From: Chitinophaga pinensis
GTDB taxonomy: Bacteria > Bacteroidota > Bacteroidia > Flavobacteriales_D > Crocinitomicaceae
Assembly (NCBI GenBank): GCA_945870115.1
Contig: CAMBRH010000017.1
Location: 1-20,415 of the forward strand
DNA length: 20,415 bases
Reading direction: 5' to 3'
In this document: positions 14,685-20,415 of the stretch, piece after piece
Layout of the letters: each line of letters starts with the position of its first letter
Numbering within the stretch: position 1 is the stretch's first letter
Made by a program: the position numbers and the translations under genes
The notes under the pieces: model-generated
The model's database searches: none
Seen by the model: only the letters and a program-made list of their open reading frames with translations
What the model was told of the DNA's origin: nothing

Positions 14685-15278
14685 TTATTTCATATTCAAG
14701 AAAAAAGTATTGTCAATTTTGTCAATTAAAAAGCAATTTGAGAAATCAACTTTTCGATATTTGATGGCATAAATTTTCTTTTGTTTGCGGATATTTCTCA
14801 CTTTAAAAACCAAATCATAATCTTCTAAAACCAAAGTGATTTCATTTTTTTTGATGTGATAGCGTCCTTTATCTGTAGTATTCATCCAAAAACCAAATTC
14901 TTTCAAACGATATGTACTGTCTTTCAACAAAGTAATTGTTTTAGTGTTTTCGACCAAAATATGATCTGCATGTTGCGTTGCCACCAAAGCAATTTTGCCG
15001 TCAGAAACTCCATGTAAATAAAATGTAGGATTCAAAAAAGCAGAAACCAAGGGAAGTATTACCAATAAAAGAAACAAAAAAGTTTTTTTTGAATCTTTCA
15101 CCTTGTCTTTTGCTCTAGCTTTTAAAAATCCATAAAAAAGGAAAAGTAAAACAAAATAAATGATTGTCACCAATGAAAATAAAACATATTGCAAAAAGCC
15201 TTCCAAATAGAAGCCTAACTCAAGTAATAAAAAACTTGAAATACTGATTATAAGAATGGATTTTAATGAATTATTCAT
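14685..15278 (-). CDS. Membrane protein of unknown function with three transmembrane segments
   Basis: 197 aa. Three hydrophobic segments are visible at about 7-27, 30-52 and 66-84, followed by a soluble domain (about 88-197) rich in alternating charged and hydrophobic residues, probably beta-sheet (for example NEITLVLEDYDLVFKV). No family is recognised. The last 30 codons are duplicated at 11749-11841. The gene is intact here; its stop codon lies inside the repeat. It is upstream of, and codirectional with, the T9SS gene, but that gene has its own promoter-like region, so cotranscription is uncertain. Confidence 0.7.
   Translation of the reverse strand: MNNSLKSILIISISSFLLLELGFYLEGFLQYVLFSLVTIIYFVLLFLFYGFLKARAKDKVKDSKKTFLFLLLVILPLVSAFLNPTFYLHGVSDGKIALVATQHADHILVENTKTITLLKDSTYRLKEFGFWMNTTDKGRYHIKKNEITLVLEDYDLVFKVRNIRKQKKIYAIKYRKVDFSNCFLIDKIDNTFFLNMK
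14686..14777. repeat. Direct repeat, intact-gene copy (pairs with 11750-11841)
   Basis: This 92-bp segment is the 3' end of the 197-aa gene and is repeated in the same orientation 2936 bp to the left, with four mismatches (at 14739, 14756, 14766 and 14767). The two copies bracket the T9SS gene and its promoter. Recombination between them would remove exactly that gene and restore one complete 197-aa gene. Confidence 0.9.
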
Positions 15279-15324
15279 AATTGAAGTTAAATTTAAATTA
15301 ATTATATAGCAAAAATCATACCGA

Positions 15325-15349
15325 GAATTTTAGTTTTAAATTAAAATTC
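15325..15349 (-). terminator. AT-rich hairpin after the MFS gene
   Basis: GAATTTTA and TAAAATTC form an 8-bp stem that extends inward with one G-T pair to about 12 pairs. It lies 35 bases past the MFS stop codon. No T-run follows and the stem is AT-rich, so its role as terminator is uncertain. Confidence 0.25.
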
Positions 15350-15384
15350 ACTTTTTGAATTAATATACTGATATAAACTATTTT

Positions 15385-16545
15385 TTAACTATTGGAATTT
15401 CTGTATTTTAAATGCCATAACAAATAGATTAAAGCTGAAAAAGCTGAAATCGCGCCAATAATGAAAGTTGGCAAAACGGTATCAATAGAATTATCATAAA
15501 ATAAACTTGTTGAAAGTGAGCCAGACATTATTCCTAATTCTAACGCGATAAACATGGTTCCAGATCCAACTCCTCTTCTATCTATATGTGATAAATCTGC
15601 TGTCCAAGCAAATAAAGTTGGGCTTGAAATTCCTGTTGCAAAACCAAAAACAATTGATCCAATTGTGTACATCAAAACGTCTTTTGAAAATCCAATAATA
15701 ATCATACTAACAATAAGTAAGATCATTCCTAAAACCAAGGTTTCTCTTCTACCAAACACATCTGATAGTTTCCCTGTAAATAGCCTCACTAAAATTGTTG
15801 AAACAACATAAAACATAAAAAACCATCCTTTATTTTCCAAGTGAAGAAAAGTGGAAACGTCGGCTGATAAGACAAAGATTATTCCAGAGCAAATTGCTGA
15901 CAAAAACATCACCATTGCCGCTGGTAAAACATAAGGTTCAAAAACATCAGTCCATTTTACCATTAATTGTTTTGCTTGAAATTTTTGTTTATTGGCTAAT
16001 GTTTCTTGAACATTAAATGAAATTATAATTGAAATCACTGCTAAACCAGAAGCAAACATAAACATACCATTTAATCCAAACCATTTTACAGTCAAAAAAC
16101 TCAAGGATTGACCAATTCCAATTCCTAGAGAAATAAATGTGCCCCAAAGTCCCATTCCCACTCCCCTTTTTTCAGAAGGAAGTAAATCTGTTATCAAGGC
16201 AGTTGCTCCAGTTGGCATAAATCCAGCACTAAAGCCGTGTAAAAAACGCAATATTAAAAAAAAATAAATTGTATGAGAAAGTGGATACAATAAACAGACA
16301 AGCATTGAAACAGCTATTCCAAAATACATGACCTTTTTTCGTCCGATGTAATCTGATAATTTCCCAGAAAAAGGTCGTGAAATAGCTGCCGAAATCGTGA
16401 AAACTGTAATTATTAAACCCTTAATTCCTTCACCTCCCAAACGAGAAATAAATTCATTCAATTCAGGTAAAATAAGGTTAAAACTAGTCATGAAAAACAA
16501 CATCGAGATGCATGTTAACCAAAAACTAGCGGAATAAGATTTCAT
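15385..16545 (-). CDS. Major facilitator superfamily transporter
   Basis: 386 aa with about 12 hydrophobic segments in two halves of six, typical of MFS inner-membrane transporters. The loop 2-3 motif A is present in both halves: GKLSDYIGRKK (61-71) and GKLSDVFGRRE (258-268). The N-half also shows RFLHGFSAGFMPTG (100-113), a motif B-like stretch with Arg100. The general look is that of proton-driven drug or sugar efflux pumps (DHA1-like), but substrate and direction cannot be told. The upstream 86 bp holds a palindromic intergenic repeat and no clear -7 box. Confidence 0.88.
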   Translation of the reverse strand: MKSYSASFWLTCISMLFFMTSFNLILPELNEFISRLGGEGIKGLIITVFTISAAISRPFSGKLSDYIGRKKVMYFGIAVSMLVCLLYPLSHTIYFFLILRFLHGFSAGFMPTGATALITDLLPSEKRGVGMGLWGTFISLGIGIGQSLSFLTVKWFGLNGMFMFASGLAVISIIISFNVQETLANKQKFQAKQLMVKWTDVFEPYVLPAAMVMFLSAICSGIIFVLSADVSTFLHLENKGWFFMFYVVSTILVRLFTGKLSDVFGRRETLVLGMILLIVSMIIIGFSKDVLMYTIGSIVFGFATGISSPTLFAWTADLSHIDRRGVGSGTMFIALELGIMSGSLSTSLFYDNSIDTVLPTFIIGAISAFSALIYLLWHLKYRNSNS

Positions 16546-16596
16546 TTTTTTTGAATAAAGAACTAAAAGTGAAGAATTAAAAATAGAGAATTATGA

Positions 16597-16625
16597 ATGT
16601 TGACTGAGGCACTCGAAGGCAACAT
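16597..16625. repeat. Short palindromic intergenic element
   Basis: ATGTTG (16597-16602) and CAACAT (16620-16625) frame the core ACTGAGGCACTCGAAG, itself containing GAG-GCA-CTC. I recall similar TGACTGAG...TCGAAG hairpins scattered between genes in Flavobacteriia; this is recollection, not a search. It sits 6 bases past the methyltransferase stop, where it may help terminate or stabilise the message. Confidence 0.45.
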
Positions 16626-16631
16626 CAATAA

Positions 16632-17837
16632 CTATTTAAGCTTGCTCATAACATGTTCTTTTCTTGAACCTTCAAATATTTTATATTGTCTAAAGCTACA
16701 CTCTAAATCGCCATTAAAAAGTTTGATTCTTCTGGAGGGATTTAAACCTACTGATTTAAAAGCCTCCAAATTTGAAGAAATTATCCAGCAAGAAAAACCT
16801 TTTAAATCTTTTTTGAACCAATCACCTAAACCTTGATACATTTCATTAATTTCATCTCCCATTCTTTCTCCATAAGGAGGATTTGAAATCAAGGTTGGTG
16901 TCGAACCTTTATATTTACCTTCAGAATTTTTTTCTTCCTCTGAATTAATTTCATCAGCATTTAATTCTTCAAATGAATTGACGGAAAGTTTTATTGCTCT
17001 GGCAATAGGAAGCGGTCGGATATTTCGTTTCGTCATCAAAACCATTTCTGAATCAATATCTGACCCAAAAATATCAAAATCAAATTCCTTGCAAGTTCTT
17101 GTTGCTTTTGATTGAATTTCTTCCCACAAATTTTCATCAAAATTCTTAAAGTTTTTGAATGCAAAGTGCTGTCTTTCAATGCAAGAAGGGATATTTGCCG
17201 CTAAAAACGCTGCTTCAATCAATAAAGTTCCTGAACCACAAAATGGATCTATAAAAGTAGATTTTCTGTCCCATCCCGACATACGAATAAGGATTGCTGC
17301 CAACACTTCATTCAATGGAGCAATTCCAGCTTCTTGTCGGTATCCACGCATATACAAAGGTAAACCACTTGTGTTTAAGGATAAATTAACCTGGTTTTCT
17401 TTGATATAAATATCAAACATTACTTGTGGTTTTTTCACATTTACGTCAGGACGTTCTCCCTCTTTTTCTCTAAAAGTATCTGCAATTGCATCTTTTATCA
17501 AAAAATAAGGATATTGTGTATGAGAAAAAAGTGTTGAGAAAACTGCACCTTTTACAGCGAACGTTTTGTCAGAAGTAAAATATTGAGTCCAATCAATTTT
17601 TTTCGCTTTTTTGTATAAATCTTGTTCATCACTAATTCTAAAAGAAGCGATTTCAACAATCACTGAAATTGCACAACGCACATGTAAATTCAAAAAATAA
17701 ACATCTTTCCAAGTACCTTCAATTTGAACTGCACGGTTTAACAAGGTAACTTCAGGAAAACCCAGTTCTATTAACTCGTCTTTTAAAACTTCCTCAGCTC
17801 CGAATAATGTTTTTAATGTTATTTTTATTTTTTCCAT
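16632..17837 (-). CDS. THUMP-domain class I SAM-dependent RNA methyltransferase (RlmL N-half-like)
   Basis: 401 aa. Residues about 1-160 match the ferredoxin-like plus THUMP RNA-binding region, and about 165-385 form a Rossmann methyltransferase. SAM motif I is DPFCGSGTLLIEAA (197-210) and the catalytic N-P-P-Y motif is ISNPPYGERMG (317-327), as in 23S rRNA m2G2445 methyltransferases. E. coli RlmKL fuses this to a second methyltransferase; here only the RlmL part exists, as in many Bacteroidota. A Glu/Ser/Lys-rich insert (about 292-313) precedes the catalytic motif. It is the last gene of the terC run, 27 bp after the TPR gene. The exact target base is inferred. Confidence 0.9.
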   Translation of the reverse strand: MEKIKITLKTLFGAEEVLKDELIELGFPEVTLLNRAVQIEGTWKDVYFLNLHVRCAISVIVEIASFRISDEQDLYKKAKKIDWTQYFTSDKTFAVKGAVFSTLFSHTQYPYFLIKDAIADTFREKEGERPDVNVKKPQVMFDIYIKENQVNLSLNTSGLPLYMRGYRQEAGIAPLNEVLAAILIRMSGWDRKSTFIDPFCGSGTLLIEAAFLAANIPSCIERQHFAFKNFKNFDENLWEEIQSKATRTCKEFDFDIFGSDIDSEMVLMTKRNIRPLPIARAIKLSVNSFEELNADEINSEEEKNSEGKYKGSTPTLISNPPYGERMGDEINEMYQGLGDWFKKDLKGFSCWIISSNLEAFKSVGLNPSRRIKLFNGDLECSFRQYKIFEGSRKEHVMSKLK

Positions 17838-17864
17838 GTTTGATTTTTTTTTTTGATAAAAGGA

Positions 17865-18725
17865 TTAAAATGAAATTTTAAAACCTCGATCAACAAGCTT
17901 GTTTTTTTTATCATTCTTACCATCACAATAGGAGTCAGCTTCTTTTGTCAATGTAATGTCTCCCAAGTTAATTGCTTTAGTATAAGCTTCACAAGCATCT
18001 ATTTTATTACCCATTTGGATGTTTATTAAGGCTAAATAATAAAAGGAATTAATTTGATTTTCATCTTCGATTTTTGATGAAATTGTAAATTTTTGTTTCG
18101 CTAATTCAAATTGATTTTCTTTGTATAAACAATATGCATAATGAAAATTAAAATTTGGTGAATTTTCATTTGCATTAGAAGGATTTAAAGTTTCAATTTG
18201 AACAAAATAAGGAATTGCTAATTTATAATCTTGGGTTCTAAAAAAGGAAATTGCTTTTAAAAAAATTAAATCATAATTTTTGGCATTGAGTTCTAATTGC
18301 TCATTTATATATTGATTAAAACCATCCATATTTTCTTGAAGATAATAAATTACTGCAAGATTATATTTAGCATTTTTATTTTCAGGATCATATTTTAAAG
18401 CTCTTTCTGTTGCGAAAAGTGCATTTTCTAATTCTCTAAAATCGATAAATAAAGCTCCAACAGCTACTAAAGCTTCAATGTTATTTTCATCATTTGTTAG
18501 AATAACATTGTAACATTCAAGAGCTTTTTTTCTTAAATCTAACTGTTGAAATGATTTAGCCAAAATTACCAATTCTGCAAAGTCATTTTTTTCAAAAATT
18601 TCTTTTTCTTGATTGATTATCTTTTCATATTTTTTTTCAGAATACATCTCATCATATATTGTTTTTTTTTGGCAAAAAGAACTAAAGGAATAAAATAAAA
18701 ATAAGGTTATCAATAATGTTTTCAT
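17865..18725 (-). CDS. Periplasmic or outer-envelope TPR-repeat protein
   Basis: 286 aa. A signal peptide (1-19, ending SFCQ) is followed by about six helical pairs with TPR character, for example 64-80 (LRKKALECYNVILTNDE), 82-115 and 117-149, and again 191-254. The TPR alanine and aromatic positions are reasonably kept. The tail (258-286) is Lys/Asp-rich and ends GFKISF. TPR proteins scaffold protein complexes; the partner is unknown. It follows the 131-aa gene by 11 bp, so it is probably cotranscribed with the terC-DUF493 group. Confidence 0.75.
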   Translation of the reverse strand: MKTLLITLFLFYSFSSFCQKKTIYDEMYSEKKYEKIINQEKEIFEKNDFAELVILAKSFQQLDLRKKALECYNVILTNDENNIEALVAVGALFIDFRELENALFATERALKYDPENKNAKYNLAVIYYLQENMDGFNQYINEQLELNAKNYDLIFLKAISFFRTQDYKLAIPYFVQIETLNPSNANENSPNFNFHYAYCLYKENQFELAKQKFTISSKIEDENQINSFYYLALINIQMGNKIDACEAYTKAINLGDITLTKEADSYCDGKNDKKNKLVDRGFKISF

Positions 18726-18736
18726 ATCGGTGTTTA

Positions 18737-19132
18737 TTAGTTTAACACATCAAATTTTTTGATGGTTTTTTGATTATCTGTTCTTAATTGAAAAAAATAT
18801 GATCCATTTGGGATTTTTATTGAATCAAAACGAATAATGTGTCCTCCAATTTTATGTTCTTTGGCAGAAATTTCTTGATTTAAAGTGTAATCATTGTTTA
18901 ATATTTCAAAATGAACAAAAATTGGTTCTTCACTTGTGAAATAAAATTCAATTTCACCTTTTGCAGGATTAACTTCCAAACTATTTAAAACACAATATTT
19001 ATCTGGTGGAATTTCTCCTTTTGCTAAAAAAGCAAGAAATTTTCTATATGCAATTACTAAAACTAAAACTGCTAAGGAAACTAGCAAAATACCAACACCA
19101 ATTTTGGCGTAACTAAAACCCATTAAAATCAT
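18737..19132 (-). CDS. Membrane-anchored protein with a T9SS/FlgD-like beta-sandwich
   Basis: 131 aa. A single N-terminal hydrophobic segment (about 8-29, IGVGILLVSLAVLVLVIAYR) is followed by a beta-rich domain (about 45-131). That domain runs through GEIEFYFTSEEPIFVHFEIL, then GGHIIRFDSIKIPNGSYFFQ, then IKKFDVLN. This is the strand order and PNGSYFF turn of FlgD-type Ig or type IX sorting domains, yet no signal-peptide cleavage site or large cargo precedes it. The start overlaps the DUF493 stop by 4 bp (ATGA), so translation is coupled. Function unknown; the fold resemblance is inferred by eye. Confidence 0.6.
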   Translation of the reverse strand: MILMGFSYAKIGVGILLVSLAVLVLVIAYRKFLAFLAKGEIPPDKYCVLNSLEVNPAKGEIEFYFTSEEPIFVHFEILNNDYTLNQEISAKEHKIGGHIIRFDSIKIPNGSYFFQLRTDNQKTIKKFDVLN

Positions 19133-19410
19133 AACGAAATTATTCCTTTAATTAAACTTGCTTTTTTATATATTTCTATGATTGAATCAACATCCAGCAT
19201 CAATTCTTTCACTGAAAAACTCATGTACTTACTCGTTTTTGACGGATGCATTACAATTTCAGATTCATTATTAAAAATGGCAGAAAGTAAAGCTAATTTT
19301 TCAGATTCATTAGGGATAATAAATTTGAATAAATAAACATCTGGCCATTCTAATAATTCAAGTTGCACCTTTAATTTCTCTAAAGAATCATCTATCGCAT
19401 CGTTTTCCAT
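19129..19410 (-). CDS. DUF493 (YbeD-like) family protein
   Basis: 93 aa. The pattern YLFKFIIPNESEKL (26-39), then HPSKTSKYMSFSVKE (55-69), then the final IIEIYKKASLIKGIISL (77-93) fits the DUF493/YbeD family, small proteins with an ACT-like ferredoxin fold thought to regulate other proteins. In E. coli the family member lies by lipoate genes, but here it is beside terC-family and TPR genes, so no lipoate link is supported. It follows the 193-aa gene by 6 bp and overlaps the 131-aa gene by 4 bp. Confidence 0.8.
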   Translation of the reverse strand: MENDAIDDSLEKLKVQLELLEWPDVYLFKFIIPNESEKLALLSAIFNNESEIVMHPSKTSKYMSFSVKELMLDVDSIIEIYKKASLIKGIISL

Positions 19411-19416
19411 ACTTAT

Positions 19417-19998
19417 TCAATACTTTTTAGACAGCAAAGATAGTCTTTTCATTTCGCTAATTAATATTTCTGAAGGATTGTTTCTATTATTTTTTAGATC
19501 ATCAAAGGTTTTTCCATCAGAAATTTCATATTCTTTGATGGCTTTTAGAATTCCCATTGGATCTAATTCTTTTGACACAAGAGTTGTTTCCTCCCAACAA
19601 TTATCTACAAACCAATTTTCAGCGTAATTTTTTTCTAATTTTATAAGTTGAGAAACTAAATAATGAATTTCAAGCGGATTTTGAGAATTTAAAATAGAAA
19701 ATTTTAGTTTTTGCTTTACAGAATTGTAATTTTGAAACGTTCCTAAAATCGATTCGCTATTTTCAAAATTAATCTCTTGCTGCTCAAATTCATAATTAAA
19801 ATCGAATTTCAAAACATCCAGGGCGTCTTTTAAGCTAAATATTTTCTTTAACCTAGAATCAAACATTTTTTGAATCGGAGCTTTAGATAAAAAAAAACTT
19901 TTATGTTCAAATAAAAATGATTCTTTGGTATCCATTACATCATCAAAATCCCAATTTTCTTCCAGTTTCAAAAAAATTTGTGCCTCTTGAACAGTCAT
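19417..19998 (-). CDS. Conserved protein of unknown function in the terC operon
   Basis: 193 aa from the ATG at 19998. A TTG one codon upstream would also be in frame but is less likely, because the ATG overlaps the TerC stop as TGATG, a typical coupling arrangement. The protein is soluble and mostly helical, with many aromatics and charges (EENWDFDDVMDTKESFLF near the start, ISEMKRLSLLSKKY at the end). A segment at about 104-135 (NPLEIHYLVSQLIKLEKNYA then WFVDNCWEE) has mixed character. No family is recognised. Confidence 0.65.
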   Translation of the reverse strand: MTVQEAQIFLKLEENWDFDDVMDTKESFLFEHKSFFLSKAPIQKMFDSRLKKIFSLKDALDVLKFDFNYEFEQQEINFENSESILGTFQNYNSVKQKLKFSILNSQNPLEIHYLVSQLIKLEKNYAENWFVDNCWEETTLVSKELDPMGILKAIKEYEISDGKTFDDLKNNRNNPSEILISEMKRLSLLSKKY

Positions 19999-20415
19999 CA
20001 ATGCTCCGATTGACCTTTATTTTTTCGCATTTTAATATTGATAAATTCAACAATGAGTGAATAAACCATGGCAAAATAAACATAGCCTTTTGGAACTTCT
20101 TGGTGAAAGGCTTCCATAATTAACATGATCCCAATTGTCACCAAGAAACTCAAAGCTATCATTTTAATGGTTGGACGGTTGTTAATGAAATCGCTTATTG
20201 CCTTAGCAAAAAGCATCATAATAACCATAGAAATAATTACAGAAATATAAATTACCACCATTGGATTATGTCCCGTTGACTCTTTTAATCCATTTGTCAT
20301 ACCAATAGCAGTAATAACTGAATCAAAACTAAAAACAATATCAACTAAAACTATTTGCATAATTACAGCACTCAATTTACTTTTTGCTGACGCTGATTCT
20401 TCTTCTTCACCCGTA
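19998..20415 (-). CDS. TerC-family integral membrane protein (5' end beyond window)
   Basis: Partial gene: the frame stays open to the right edge, so the true start is outside. The visible 138 or so residues include an acidic stretch (TGEEEESASAKSKLS) followed by the TerC signature IVLVDIVFSFDSVITAIG and then membrane segments VVIYISVIISMVIMMLFA, MIALSFLVTIGIMLIM and YVYFAMVYSLIVEFIN, which is the second half of the family. TerC proteins are linked to metal (manganese or tellurium) resistance or to metalation of exported enzymes. The acidic residues in the DIVFSFD motif are thought to form the ion path. It is the most upstream visible gene of the run and overlaps the next gene by one base. 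Confidence 0.9.
   Translation of the reverse strand, partial: TGEEEESASAKSKLSAVIMQIVLVDIVFSFDSVITAIGMTNGLKESTGHNPMVVIYISVIISMVIMMLFAKAISDFINNRPTIKMIALSFLVTIGIMLIMEAFHQEVPKGYVYFAMVYSLIVEFINIKMRKNKGQSEH

Noticed and set aside
11750..14777. Insertion sequence or transposon with target-site duplication
   Set aside because: There is no transposase, no terminal inverted repeats, and a 92-bp duplication with coding-type substitutions is too long and diverged for a fresh target duplication.
16597..16836. 79-codon plus-strand open frame over the palindrome
   Set aside because: Antisense to the 3' end of the RNA methyltransferase; no start context or homologous motif.
19999..20001. TTG start for the 193-aa protein
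   Set aside because: The next codon is an ATG that overlaps the TerC stop as TGATG, a normal coupled arrangement.
20373..20375. Internal TTG as the start of the TerC-family gene
   Set aside because: The frame is open to the window edge with family-like acidic linker sequence upstream, and half the TerC fold would be missing; this is a gene cut by the window.

Overview
The window looks like a piece of chromosome from a low-GC member of the Bacteroidota, most likely the Flavobacteriales. Four things point there: a type IX secretion (T9SS) C-terminal sorting domain on a PKD/GEVED protein, Bacteroidota-style -7 boxes (TAnnTTTG) ahead of many genes, OmpA-type barrels followed by TSP3 repeats, and strong AT richness with AT-rich leaders. 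The assignment rests on gene content and motifs only; no database search was done. No stretch over about 300 bases lacks a gene. The longest gap is 10429-10641 (213 bp), which holds a promoter and a large hairpin. I see no tRNA, rRNA, CRISPR array or transposase.

Layout. 1-2310: a plus-strand operon of two related outer-membrane barrels, the second carrying TSP3, OmpA and SPOR domains, closed by a bidirectional terminator. 2307-3358 (minus): a small conserved protein and an NlpC/P60 cell-wall hydrolase. 3406-4823: a MerR-type regulator with a forced TTG start, convergent with aroB (4-bp overlap). 4945-6114 (plus): proline dehydrogenase. 6239-6758 (plus): a RelE/ParE-type toxin-antitoxin pair with an 11-bp gene overlap. 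6762-9245 (minus): priA. 9289-10428 (minus): a lipoprotein, probably surface exposed. 10526-10626: a modular hairpin repeat. 10642-11706 (minus): a two-domain VOC protein. 11749-14777: a 2.9-kb segment holding the T9SS-secreted 908-aa protein between two 92-bp direct repeats, each being the 3' end of the neighbouring 197-aa membrane-protein gene. 15385-16545 (minus): an MFS transporter. 16632-20415 (minus): a tightly packed run (TerC-family protein, 193-aa protein, DUF493 protein, membrane-anchored 131-aa protein, TPR protein, THUMP RNA methyltransferase), with TerC running off the right edge.

How the genes fit together. Most genes are ordinary housekeeping or envelope genes: shikimate pathway, proline catabolism, replication restart, rRNA modification, murein maintenance and outer-membrane structure. 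The accessory-looking parts are the toxin-antitoxin pair, the hairpin element and the repeat-flanked T9SS gene. The last is the clearest sign of recent rearrangement: recombination between the repeats would delete the secreted-protein gene and leave the 197-aa gene intact. The terC-DUF493 run includes a small membrane protein whose outer domain resembles a T9SS/FlgD-type beta-sandwich, an unusual setting. I did not find a convincing wholly new system.
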